Origin: Sphagnum magellanicum
Taxonomy: Eukaryota; Streptophyta; Sphagnopsida; Sphagnales; Sphagnaceae
Direction of reading: 5' to 3'
Assembly: GCA_021904315.1 (NCBI GenBank)
Contig: CM038919.1
Location: forward strand, 5,766,001 to 5,830,000
Length of the DNA: 64,000 bases
Shown here: positions 25,470-36,378 of the stretch, piece by piece
Layout of the letters: each line of letters starts with the position of its first letter
Position numbering within the stretch: position 1 is the stretch's first letter
Notes under the pieces: model-generated
Databases searched by the model: none
Told to the model about the DNA's origin: nothing
What the model saw: only the letters and a program-made list of their open reading frames with translations
Position numbers and translations under genes: made by a program

Positions 25470-25720
25470 TTAGGAATTTTTGTTTGTAGCCAAAGTGCCG
25501 ATCATCCTCCTTAGGAAGATTTAGCCAAATCTGGCTATAAATTCTGATAAGGTACAAATCTTTAATCATCCTTCTATGTTTAATTACACAATGAAAATCA
25601 AGTATATGAATTTGGCGACTTTTCTCCCCCTCACTTCTGGTGACTGAAAACCTTCAAAATCACCTCTTTTTTGAATTTAGAACTTGGCTTTTTGGCAAAA
25701 GTTCAGCAGTAAAATGAACC
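25470..25720 (+). repeat. F1 dispersed repeat, MITE-like copy
   Basis: The order is GTAGCCAAAGTG, GATCATCC, GGAAGATTTAGCCAAATC and then TCAAAATCACCTC. This closely parallels the copy at 31.1-31.4 kb, including the CCCCTCACTT phrase. It is abutted downstream by an F3 copy. Confidence 0.55.
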
Positions 25721-25739
25721 CTGATTGGGAAGTGGAAGT

Positions 25740-26130
25740 AGGAGGGTTTGTAGGATAGGTCACCAAGGTTGAACCTTGGTAACTCAGTTGTGGATGTGGA
25801 AACTTGGTAACTCAGTTGTTGTTCATTCATCCACAACTAGTGTGTGATAATGGATTTTGAATGGCTGGTGCATGGTTGTTGCTGGGTGGGTTACATGTAA
25901 TCCCACCCCATGAAGGATGGATGGTGAGTGGATAGGAAACACTTTTTCATTGGGTTCAGTTCTCTAGTTAATCATGGTAGTTAGCTCAGTTTCTGTTTTT
26001 ATTACCTACTTGTTAACTATCAACTAGCTCTAGCTTAACTAACCGTCTATATGTTTCTACTTAGGTTTAGTAGCTCACTTAGTAATGTCCATCGTATCTA
26101 TGTACCTACCTATCTACCTACAGAATCTAT
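25740..26130 (+). repeat. F3 repeat: conserved module plus ACCTACC tail
   Basis: The order is AACCTTGGTAACTCAG (partly repeated at about 25800), GGCTGGTGCATGG, GGATGGATGG, GGAAACACTTTTTCATTG, TAGTTAATCATGG, and then a tail of TACCTACTT and ACCTACC units to about 26125. These are the landmarks of the 15.7 kb copy, in a different order. It carries a short tail rather than a long G-run. Confidence 0.55.
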
Positions 26131-27064
26131 CCTTTACAGGATATGCTACCAATGAAACTTGATGTCAAGTTGCGTAACTTGCTGAATTGCTTTGCACTAC
26201 AAAGTTTTATGATGGTTAGATTTTGAGTGCATTTTTGAGGTAGGTAATGAAGACCACTCATGTGCTTGAACCGTTATTCTTGGAATCTATAGGGCAAAGG
26301 AAAGGCAGAAAAGAAAAAGAAAAGGGTAAAGGAAAAGTACATAAGGGGGTGGTGTGCTTGATTTGAGCTATATCCAAGTATAAAGGCAAAAATCTTTTAT
26401 GTTCCAAGAGGTTGGGAATACCTTATCCTCACCTCAGTTTCATCATTAAAAAATCTTTTATAGGTAAAACCATTCAGACATTTTGCACTGCAAGATAAGA
26501 CAGACATTGTGGTGTTGAAAACCATCATAACAATGCCAGGCTATGAAATGAATAATTCCATTCCTCATATATATCATATTACACTAGTCTATTGTATAAT
26601 GTAGATCATGAAAAATATCAGAATAATTCCTAATTAGCAAATTTGTTTCCTTTTGGTGCATTTTCTTTTGGACAAATCCATACTTCAACACTTTTCTTAT
26701 TTTCCACAATATGTTTAAGTCACCTTTGAATTAAAAAATATATAAACGTATCTCTAATTTTATGAGAAAATCAAATTCATACTTTTGAAATACATGCTAA
26801 TATATTAGTTTGCACATTTCTTTTTTGAAAACATAATTTGGGGAATATTTATTTAAAGATGAAATTCGAGAATTGTTTTTCTAATAAATTATCAAATTGA
26901 GAATATGTTCTAAACTTGAATCAAATACAACGAAGACTTTGCTAAATTTGGATTCAATTGTTTTGAAATCACACTTTTGATCAAAACTAAATATCTCATG
27001 CATTAAGTATGGTAGTTTGTCTATTGTCATCCTGAGATCTCTTGCACTAAAATGGCCTTTGTCA

Positions 27065-27190
27065 CTTTCTTGGTATTGTTGGAAAGCCCTTGATGAGCAG
27101 GGTTTATGAAGATGATTTTGTAATTTTTAGACAAAAGGTGTGGGAGATATTGAATTAGAATAAATTTTGTCATTGGAAATTCAATAAATT
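27065..27190 (+). repeat. F2 dispersed repeat copy
   Basis: GGTATTGTTGGAAAGCCC is followed by GCAGGGTTTATGAAGATGA, then TTTTTAGAC and AGATATTGAATTAG, then CATTGGAAATTCAA. The order matches the copies at 54.86 and 55.44 kb. Confidence 0.55.
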
Positions 27191-27497
27191 AATCAAAATT
27201 TAATGAAAATTAGGTTTTTGACTTAGGGTAAAAGGGGTCTACCATTGTCCCTTTTAAAGTTCATTCAATATTACATGTGCTTAATATCACAAGCCATGGT
27301 CACATGTGTTTGATATTGAAATGTTGAATCTACTGAAATTGGTAGCAATAGTTGTTGGTAGAATTTGGAATAATTTCTTTAACCTTGAATGTTTGTGCAT
27401 GGATATGAAAATGTATATGTCTTGTAACATGTATTGTATGTATTTGGTAAGCATTACATGTGTAGTGAACACATGGGCTAGTTCAATGTAATGTTTT

Positions 27498-27700
27498 TTT
27501 TTTTTCATTTTGTGATGTTGCTCAAGTTGTAGTCATCCATAAGACAATTTAACCTTTCATGTTGTTTTAAGCAATTACGGAATTTTTTGGAAAATGTTTT
27601 TTTTGAAAAAAAAAATTGGTGATTTTGTTTTCCCTTTTTTTCCCAAAAAACAAGGAATTTGTGTAACAATACTCCTTTTCCAAAATAGTTTTCACAAAAT
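27498..27700 (+). repeat. F1 dispersed repeat copy
   Basis: ATTTTGTGATGTTGCTCAAG, then TCATCCATAAGACAATTTA, then a T/A-rich body ending near TTCACAAAATGG. It is most similar to the 40.5 kb copy. TTTTGTGA at the start and TCACAAAA at the end could be short terminal inverted repeats. Confidence 0.55.
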
Positions 27701-28594
27701 GGTAAAAATTCACCATTACAAAATCAACAGTCCAACAACCATGTAGACAATTCATAAATTTATTATTTGATACCATTTTTAAAAATGTCAAAAATCATAT
27801 TATTTTAAAAATTGAGCAAGACATATGAACCAAATGGCAAATGATTTAACACAATTGAGGCAATTGAAATGAAATATGTATTGAATGTGTTCAAATGATT
27901 CTAATAATAGAAGTGTTGGTTTTTTTCTACCTTTAATCATACTCCATGCTTCAACCAAATGGCATTTTTTTTTACTTGGCTTATTTAACATCCTTGAAAA
28001 TTGTGATTACAAATTGGTTAGAACATAGATGACAACATTTTTTGTTGTTTTGAAAGAAAATTTCAGCTCTTTAAAAGTTCATTAAAATCCATCCTATTTT
28101 ATTATAACATATTTAGCATGTGTTGTAAGTTCCAAAATGAACCCATAAATAATAAATTCCTCATGGTATTTGAAACATCATAAAATTTGATTTAAGAAAA
28201 TTGTAAATTATGATGATGTGAATTGTGGCATTAAAAATTAGGATTCATGCAAGTGTTGGCACTTGGCACCTTTTGAAGGATTAATTTGCATTATTTGAAT
28301 GTAGTTATGGTAAGTTTGCAAACCACTACACTAATATGTAAGCAAGTGTTACATTTCATTAATTCCACAAAAATAACATGGAGAGTAACCAAGTTTTTGA
28401 TTATCACACAAATTGTGTTTTCGTTATCCTTTTTTTATTGGAAAAATCTTAATAAATTTTATATAAAAAAAGGGATTTTGAAAGGTTTTCATCCCACAAG
28501 TGAAGGGGAAAAAAAAGTAAAAATCACCATATTTTAATACTTGGTTCTTAGTGTGTAGCCATGAATGTAAAAAGTTGATTACAAATTTGTACTT

Positions 28595-28690
28595 CGCTTC
28601 TAGTTTATAGTTAGATTTGGCTAAATCTTTCTAGGGATCATTTTCATTTATATGATTGCCATTTATGCTACATAACAAAATTCCTTTAAA
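28595..28690 (-). repeat. F1 core fragment, reverse orientation
   Basis: On the minus strand: AATTTTGTTATGTAGC, then GGCAATCATATAAATG, then AGATTTAGCCAAATC. This is a shortened, diverged F1 core. Confidence 0.4.
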
Positions 28691-30317
28691 AAAAATTATT
28701 CTAAATTCAAGCAAAAGTTGTATCCCAAACATAATTGTGTAATCAATTCCCACTTGGAAGAGCCAACAAACCAACATTAAGTAAATATCTTTTTTGGGTT
28801 TCTAAATTTTTAGTTTGAATATTAGACAATTTTCTTTCCCTATTAAGCTAGAGATGTTCATCTTTCAAAATGAAACATTGACCCAAAAATGTGAAAAAAC
28901 AATCAATCATGTTTAGTTAAGAAACTATCCATTGTTATTTCCAAAAGGGAATCAAAAAGTAAAATGATGTAATATCCACATCAACATGGGAATTCCCATG
29001 GCAAGAATAGGACAATATTTTACAAATTGCAAATAGTGACCATATTTGTGATGAATCTTCAACAAATATTCTTGAAATTTATAATTAATAAAAAAAAATT
29101 GGGATCGAAAAACCTTGTTTTAGAATATAAATTTTTTGATAATCTTATTTTATGAACATAAGTACTTTTTCATATTGAAATTTTGGATAATTGGTTTTGA
29201 CAATATAAATAGTGCAATTAGTTAAATTTTGAATCTTAAAAAATTGACAACACTAATCAAAGTGTTTTTGTTGGCATAATAAATAAATCCATAAAATCAC
29301 ATTTTTAAAAACCTTAATTTCTCCCTTTATCCTTAATTCATCCCTAAAAGAGGGTTATTTGTAAAATGGGAAAAAATTGGGAAACAAAATCCAATTCTTA
29401 GGATGAAGTCCAAATTGAGGCCAAAAAAATATAGAAAAAGACTACAAGATTAGATAATAGTGAATGCACAATACATTGGGATAACCAACAATGAAAGCTC
29501 AACACCATGACAAATTAAAAATGTAGCATGAAACTTTTTTTAGTACCAAGTTTGGTGTTAAAAGGAGTTTCAACCCTTGTTGTATGTGAGTCTACTTTTT
29601 TGTGTATGTTTTTGTATCTTGATTTGTGTCTCAAGCAAATGTAGGGTTTTGACGTTGTGTTTGAATGATTAAAATTATTTTTTTATAGTAAGTACACACT
29701 TTACAAAAAACAAATTGAAAAATGCATTAAGGAACACAATGATTATTTGTATGGTGCAAATCCTCATTTCCTTAAAATAGTTGATAAATGTATTATGGAC
29801 AAAAACGTTTTGGTTCAATTAAAGCTTTCACATGATGTCAAATAATTGTTATAAGGCTATGTAGGAAGAGAATTGAACATATATATAATTGTGAGGCTTG
29901 TTTGTTTTTTTGTGGATTCAATTTAGGCTAATGGGAATTGAATTGTTTGTTAAAGTTTTGAAATGAATTATTGTTGATAAAAACCATGAACAACAAAGTT
30001 CAAGATGAATGAAAAAAGAAATGCATAATAAGGAAAAGGGTGGATGTGTCTTTTTAATGTTTTATTTTAATCAATGACCCATTTTAAATTGTTTTTTTTG
30101 TAGAGTATTTTAGAATAATTATTTCCAATAAAACTAAGAGGGACTAAAGTCAAAACCTTGGGAAGGTCACTCCTTGTATATTTTAAGAAGCATTTGAGAT
30201 ACAAATAATATGTTATGGAATAATAACGTATTTTGTTATAGAGCTTGGAGTTGATGACACTTCAACTAATTTTATTTCATTTGCATCAACATTTGACATA
30301 AGTGAAGTGCTCAACTT

Positions 30318-30830
30318 TTATCTCAAGGGCATGGTTTTCATGACATCCATGCACATGTTAGTCCAACACAAGACGTTTTTCAACACCAACCAACAATGTA
30401 CGAAAATAAAGCTTTGACCCTTTGGATGTTTGCTTTGTAGAATTTTAGGACTTGTGTATGATCTTCTTGTGGTTTGCACTTGATTCTTGGAAAAATTCAA
30501 CAACTCCAAAGTTTCCTATGAACTTGGAGATGTCATGTTTAATTATTCCCCATTTGTTTTCTAAGATCTCCTTGGTATGTACACACTAGATGTTGGGTGA
30601 TTTTTGTTCTAATGGTCACAAATCCTCTCCAAAATGTGTTGCATATCTAACCATTTACTTGTGACTAAGCCTTGTGAATGTGGATGAACGGAGCAACAAA
30701 GTTGGTGTTGCTCTTCAAGGACAAAGTTCTTCTCCTTCTTGCTTGTGACAATTTCAAAAACTTTTGTTACCACCAAGATCGTAACCTTGATGCACATGGA
30801 TGTATAACAAAATGTCAACAAAATGCATTA
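30318..30830 (-). pseudogene. Decayed Myb/SANT-like, NAM-associated-type gene of Harbinger elements
   Basis: Minus-strand frames give, in order, KKEKNFVLEEQHQLC, a segment ending DLRKQMG or NKWGIIKHDISKF, then ILQSKHPKGQSFIFVHCWLV and LKNVLCW. This order fits the plant family annotated as 'no apical meristem-associated' or Myb/SANT-like DNA-binding proteins. There the pattern is ..F...E...LC.S......, then KW..I...I.KF.G, then ..K..F...HCW..LK..P.W. These proteins are often the second gene of PIF/Harbinger transposons. Several frame changes and stops show it is dead. The nearest transposase relic is about 11 kb away on the other strand, so they need not be one element. Confidence 0.55.
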
Positions 30831-31084
30831 TAAGTGTTGGATATTGTCATGGTCTCCTAACCCATTGTGGAGGCAAAACACATGATTCTTAGCTTCGGCA
30901 ATAGTTATACCAAATGGGGTGGTCGCGCATGCAAACCACAAACAAGTCCAACAAGTTACCATGGAAGGGGTGTTTCCTCTAAATGGTGAAGATGCATTAA
31001 GTGACATCCTTTTAGAACTCTTGTAAAAACTCTTCAATGTTCACCTTGCCCACCATGTGTACTAGCGTGCGTGTGTGTGTTTTC

Positions 31085-31400
31085 TTTTTGGGAATTTCTG
31101 TTTGTAGCCAAAGTGGCAATCATTTGATAAGAAGACTCACGAAAAATGACAATTATCATCCTTAGGAAGATTTAGCCAAATGTGGTTATAAATCAAATAT
31201 AAAATATTTTAAATTTTTGGTTACATACTTTAAACAAAAGATAGAATTCTATCGATTTCTACTATTTTTATCCCCTCACTTGTGACGATTTAAAACCTCT
31301 AAAATCACAATGTTTTTGAACTTTCAATTTTTAATTTTCGGTTTAGGTAAGATTTCACCAATTAAAAAAAAGGTTGTAATGTGAACTGTGGGTAAGGGCA
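31085..31400 (+). repeat. F1 dispersed repeat, longest copy
   Basis: GTAGCCAAAGTGGCAATCAT is followed by an extra block of about 35 nt (AAGAAGACTCACG...). Then come TCATCCTTAGG, AGATTTAGCCAAATGTGG, a CCCCTCACTTGTGACG phrase and AAATCACAATG. It parallels the 25.5 kb copy apart from the extra block. Confidence 0.55.
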
Positions 31401-32950
31401 TTTTGCAAAATAGAATGCCCACCCATCCACAAGGTCATTAAGCTGAATGTTGGGGTTGTTTGTTGTTTCCTTGTAGGCCCAACATGCAAAAGGCCACTTC
31501 CTTATGATCACTCTAATTACATGGGGTCAAACTTCAAAGTGTTTTCTAATCATAGTAGGTTGGTGGATTGCACATGAGCCTTCTTGTAGGTTGGGAAAAC
31601 ATTGCCAAAATCATCATGGATTGATTATATGCAAGTTCTACATGTGATGCACTCTTTCATGCCAACCCAACATTGCACAACCACTTCTCCAAAGAGTAGC
31701 TATTGTTTAAATTACATGTGGGGTCCAAGCTTCAAAGTCACCAAAGGTTGTTGTTGGTATAACACAACAAACAAACATCTTCACTTGAAAAAGCCTTTTG
31801 CACAAAATCTATGTGAAAATAATCGCATGTTTCATTCGGAGAGATTAGACTACGTACTATATATCTTCATCCATGATGTTGGATAATCACTGAATCCCCA
31901 TTATTTGGGCATACACATATTCTCAATGTAACAACCATGGTCTTGACCCTTCTTTTTCTTTTTTGTGACAAATTTTTTGGTTTTTCAAAAAATGAAAAAA
32001 ATTGGCATTTTTTTCTTTCTCTTTCTAGTGTAAATCTCACTAATTTTGCAAAAAAAAATTGGTATTACAAAATTGTCGGGGGCGGGGGGGAAACCATGGT
32101 CTTGAATTGCAATGTTTGATTAGGTTTTACATGCTCAAAATGTAATTAATCACTAAGGTGTCACCTTTAGTGATTAGGGGCCTTTCGATGCGAGTCTGAC
32201 TTGTCCAGTCCCCTTTCTTCATGATGCAAGAAGAAACTAATCCAACTACAAAGAACATTTCTATTAAAAAAAAGTCTTGTTTTGTAGTAATGCTAAATTT
32301 CAAATTGGTGTTTAAATTATGTATAATCTAGATCAACATCAATTTGGAAAAAGTGAGATTAGGCAAAAGAAATTTAATTACATTTCATAATTATCTAATC
32401 ATTTTAATTTGAATTGTCTATATATATATATATATATATATATCTCTTACACACAGTTAAATAGCAGGTTCATAGGGTCTGTGCCACATAATTATTTAAC
32501 TTTGAAGATTTCATTTTGACAAATAAAATATTCTCAAATATTTCAAATGCCCTTCATGAAACAAAACTCCTTTGGAAATTTCAGTGTGTCTAAAATAATA
32601 TAATTTTTGTGGAACTTGCTAATCAACTAGGGTTATATAATTCTCACAATCAAACCTTTTTGTTTGAAAAAAAATTTATGAAGGGAAACAAATTACTGGT
32701 ACAATAAAATTGATGAAAGGTATTAATTAAAATGCGTTTTCCTAGAGTAAAATCAAATCAACTAATTTGGCAAAAAAATTGGAAATTTTTTTTGCCAAAT
32801 TTTCGATATCACAAAATTGAAAAAAAAAAAAAACCCCTGCTTACACTAAGTGCCCAAAAAGGCTCAGGCAAACAAATATAAATTAAATACATTAATAAAT
32901 ATTAAATACCAAGCTAAATACTTTTTGTTTTTTGCTTCTTCACTTTGTTG
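31400..32950. other. Gene-free AT-rich stretch upstream of the synthase gene
   Basis: The contents are a TA dinucleotide run (32419-32443) and two similar AATTTTGCAAAAAAAAATTGG/AATTTGGCAAAAAAATTGG patches (about 32040 and 32764). Each patch is followed by TCACAAAATTG-like or TTACAAAATTG sequence, probably old F1-related fragments. The 94-codon frame at 31602 has no recognised relatives. Confidence 0.5.
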
Positions 32951-34761
32951 GCGTTTTAGAGATTGTTTTTGAGTGACAACGGACAAGCGACGAGGGTTCG
33001 AATACGGCCGCGGACGGACGCTCCCTCCCTCCCTCCCGCGCACACTGCAATCCATCCGCTCGTTTCGTTTCCCTCTCCGACTTTCTCTCTCTCAAACGCT
33101 TCGGCGCCTCCCGACTTCAGCTCCCTACCGTCCATCCGTGCTCATTAGCGCAGCTCAGCTGAGCTCTGCTGCCTGTGCATCGGCGCGCGTCTGTACTTAC
33201 TTACGCTGCAGCGGCGAGAGAAACCCAAAAAAAATAAAATTCATAAGATCATAAAATCGCCATCTCTCATTCCTTCTTTGAGGAGCTTGTTTGGATAACA
33301 ACCCCGTTTAATATAAACACCTAATTCCTATGAATTGCCATCTCTCAAAATAGACGCAACTTACTTCTTCTCATCTGTGCGACTACTTACTGCTCTTGCT
33401 GTTACTGTTGTTTCTATCGCTATTACCGTTGTTGTTGTTGTTGTTGAGCTTTCTTTCTTTCTTGCTTGTTTTTGTAGTAATCTTGGAGGAGGATACAGTT
33501 GAATGCAGTATAGCATTTTGCATCGTCCTAGTGTTTCTGCGAAAATTGGCAATTGATTTATTTAAAAAAAATCTTATTATTATTATTATTATCATTATCG
33601 GGGTGTGTTTGTGTGTGTGTGGGGGTGAAATGCGTTATCAGGAAAAAATAAAAATCATTGCTGTTTTCGTTGCAAAGGCATTTTCAATAATGAGCGGCGG
33701 AGTGCGGCAAGTGGTACGGTGGTGAGAGAGAGAGAACCAGGTTGCTCTGTATTCTTTCTGGTGCGTGAGGGGTTGGGGACGGTTGGCGTGTAGATGTATT
33801 GTATGTGACAGTTCTGGCTTTTACTACTGTCAGAAGAAGTGCTGTTGTCAGAAGAAGCAGTAGTAGTGGGGACCGCGTACAAATAAGTTTTTTTTGTTGG
33901 GTTTCGCTGTTCAAAGTTTTTTTGTTGTTGGGTGGACTTCTTTGTTCAAAGTTTTCTTCGTAATCAAGCTTCATGATACTTTGCTAGTGAGTTCCAGTGT
34001 GCTTTTTATACGTGTAGCCTACCCACCCATCACCGCCACAATTCTACATTGCAGCAAGGAAGCAAGAAAGCAAGGCAAGAAGAAGTGGGATATGTTTCTT
34101 CTTCTGTAGGGGAGCTAGCTAGCCAGCCAACCAACCAGCCAGCCAGCCAGCCAGCTGAAGGACTCTTCTGTACTTTCAGCATTGCTGTTTTTTTGGCTGG
34201 CAGACTGTGTGTATCCTGTTGTGTGTATGTGTGTGTGTGTGCGCGTGCGCTCTGTCTCTTTCTCCCTACCCCACTTTCTTAGACTTCTGCTGTGCTTTTT
34301 TCTATTTTGGAGCTTCTTCTGCTCCATGCAAGGTACACTATGTCGTCTTCGAGTCTTGCCACATTTTTTTATTGCTAATTAGTTAGTTAGTTTCTTGCAG
34401 TACTACCCATTGTATTGCATTGCATTACAACATCAGTCATTTCAACGTCCGCGCTAGTATCCTAGTAGTCTTCATCTTGCACGGAGTCTTTGCAGTACCA
34501 CCCATTGTTTCAAACGGGTTTTTAGGTCAGTGTCAGGTTCTTGTAATTCTTTGTTTGGACTTGTTGAACGTCGAGGAAGTCTTTCAAGTCCTCGTTGGAC
34601 ATGCCTCCTGAGTGGAGAAGTCTTGTTGTCCTTTAGATCTGCAGCTTTTGAGGTCTTGGGTGTTTTTTTTCTGGGTGTGTGTCTCCTTGTATGGTGTTCT
34701 TCTTCGGGAGAAAAGGGTTTTTCTCTGAAGTTAGTGTTGAAACTCAACAAAAAAGCACACC
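32950..34761 (+). promoter_or_regulatory. Upstream region and probable long 5' leader of the synthase gene
   Basis: At about 32.95 kb AT-rich DNA gives way to GC-richer sequence (CGGCCGCGG at about 33004), CCTCCCTCC and CTCTCTCT pyrimidine blocks (33022-33095), then T-rich leader-like sequence. Microsatellites are GTT units (33425-33450), GT (33609-33620 and 34215-34245) and AGCC (34117-34155). The start context at 34762 is CACACCATGGC, favourable in plants. Candidate leader splice signals exist, for example an AAGGTAC donor near 34330 and a TTTCTTGCAG acceptor at 34390-34400, but they cannot be confirmed. No clear TATA box was seen. Confidence 0.4.
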
Positions 34762-36378
34762 ATGGCAAAGGGGGGAGACGGAGGCGGAGAAGGAGCAAGA
34801 CCAGGAGGCGGTATCAATCCTTCATCTGCTGCGGAAAGAGGAGGAGGCACAATGAGTGTGGGCAGGTTTTCAATCCACATCAGTGCACAGCGGCGGCTTC
34901 CTGATTTCTTGCAGTCAGTGAATCTGAAATATGTGAAGCTTGGCTACCATTATCTGATCACCCATGTGCTGAAATTCCTCTTCATTCCACTTCTGCTTGG
35001 AGTTCTGTTGGAGGTGGGTCGGTTCCGACCTGATGACTTGTGGCAGTTATGGGAGAACCTGAAGTTCGACCTTGTGAGCTTGGTCATCTGTTCACTGCTT
35101 CTTGTGTTCTTCCTGACAGTGTATGTGATGTCAAGGCCAAGGCCGATCTACCTTGTCGATTATGCTTGTTACTTGCCACAGGAGTCACTGAAGGTAAAAT
35201 TGAATTATTTCTTGGAACGCACGAAGATGTCGGGGTTCTTTGATGAGAAGAGTGTCAATTTTCAGCAGAAGATCTTGGAGAGGTCAGGGCTGGGAGATGA
35301 GACCTATCTTCCTTCAGCCATGCATGCTCTTCCACCATGCCCTAACATGAAGTTTGCACGGGAGGAGGCAGAAGAGGTCATGTTCGGGTGCTTGGATGAG
35401 TTGTTTGAGAAAACAAAGGTGAAGCCGAAGGACATTGGTGTGCTGGTTGTGAATTGTTCTCTTTTCAATCCAACACCTTCTCTGTCAGCCATGATTGTGA
35501 ACAAATACAAAATGCGGGGTAATATTCGCACCTTCAATTTAGGAGGAATGGGATGCAGTGCAGGTGTGATCTCGATCGATCTTGCCAAGGACATTTTACA
35601 AGTCCATGGTGGTACATATGCTATAGTTGTGAGCATGGAAAACATCACACAGAACTGGTACTTTGGAAATCGAAGGTCCATGCTCATTCCAAACTGCCTC
35701 TTTCGAACTGGTGGAGCAGCTATTCTTCTCTCCAACAAAGGCAGAGACAGGTCAAGATCCAAGTACCAACTCAAACATGTTGTGAGGACTCATAAGGGAG
35801 CTGATGACAAGAGTTACGAATGTGTCTATCAGGAGCAAGACGAGGCAGGGCACATGGGAGTGACACTTTCAAAGGACCTTATGGCAATTGCAGGGGATGC
35901 TTTGAAGACAAACATTACTACTCTAGGCCCTCTTGTACTTCCTCTCTCTGAACAGATCCTCTTCTTCACAGTCCTTGTTGCTCGAAAGGTTTTCAACTTC
36001 AAGGTGAAACCATACATCCCTGATTTTAAGCTTGCGTTTGAGCATTTCTGCATCCATGCAGGAGGACGAGCTGTAATCGATGAGCTAGAGAGCAACCTGC
36101 AGCTCTCTCCAGCACACTCAGAGCCTTCACGAATGACACTTCATAGATTTGGAAATACTTCATCGTCCACAATCTGGTATGAGTTGGCATATACAGAAGC
36201 AAAAGGAAGAATGCGCAAAGGCAATAGAATCTGGCAAATTGCTTTTGGTAGTGGATTTAAGTGCAATAGTGCTGTCTGGCAGGCCCTTCGGACCATACAG
36301 CCATCACAGAAATCACCCTGGGCACACTGTATTTCTCAGTATCCAGTGAAGATTCCAGAGGTTTACAAATTTGATTGA
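34762..36378 (+). CDS. KCS: 3-ketoacyl-CoA synthase, very-long-chain fatty acid elongation
   Basis: 538 residues in a single exon. This is the condensing enzyme of the endoplasmic reticulum elongase: it joins malonyl-CoA to a long-chain acyl-CoA and extends it by two carbons for waxes, suberin or sphingolipids. Two membrane segments (about 63-85 and 102-123) precede [13 protein letters not shown] (125-137). The thiolase-like fold then follows, with [10 protein letters not shown] holding Cys265, [13 protein letters not shown] (291-303), [23 protein letters not shown] with His432, and [15 protein letters not shown] with Asn465. The Cys-His-Asn triad has the spacing known for plant FAE1-type enzymes. 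The length is typical. The first 30 residues are Gly-rich and family-atypical. Met31 (34852) is an alternative start, but the first ATG has the better context. Chain-length specificity cannot be read from sequence. Confidence 0.95.
   Translation: MAKGGDGGGEGARPGGGINPSSAAERGGGTMSVGRFSIHISAQRRLPDFLQSVNLKYVKLGYHYLITHVLKFLFIPLLLGVLLEVGRFRPDDLWQLWENLKFDLVSLVICSLLLVFFLTVYVMSRPRPIYLVDYACYLPQESLKVKLNYFLERTKMSGFFDEKSVNFQQKILERSGLGDETYLPSAMHALPPCPNMKFAREEAEEVMFGCLDELFEKTKVKPKDIGVLVVNCSLFNPTPSLSAMIVNKYKMRGNIRTFNLGGMGCSAGVISIDLAKDILQVHGGTYAIVVSMENITQNWYFGNRRSMLIPNCLFRTGGAAILLSNKGRDRSRSKYQLKHVVRTHKGADDKSYECVYQEQDEAGHMGVTLSKDLMAIAGDALKTNITTLGPLVLPLSEQILFFTVLVARKVFNFKVKPYIPDFKLAFEHFCIHAGGRAVIDELESNLQLSPAHSEPSRMTLHRFGNTSSSTIWYELAYTEAKGRMRKGNRIWQIAFGSGFKCNSAVWQALRTIQPSQKSPWAHCISQYPVKIPEVYKFD

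Larger units (their letters stand above)
26140..30300. other. Gene-free AT-rich stretch with F1 and F2 copies
   Basis: No gene was recognised. It contains an F2 unit at 27065-27190 (TATTGTTGGAAAGCCC), an F1 unit at 27498-27700 (TTTTGTGATGTTGCTCAAG) and a reverse F1 core at 28595-28690. The remaining sequence is AT-rich with short frames only. Confidence 0.55.

Noticed and set aside
34530-34904. 124-codon frame overlapping the start of the synthase gene, as a possible uORF
   Set aside because: It opens at a GTG and contains no in-frame ATG, so it is unlikely to be translated. The overlap is a shadow of the leader and coding sequence.
35304-36095. Long minus-strand frames inside the synthase (156 and 88 codons)
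   Set aside because: Antisense shadows of a well-supported coding sequence, with no independent domain.
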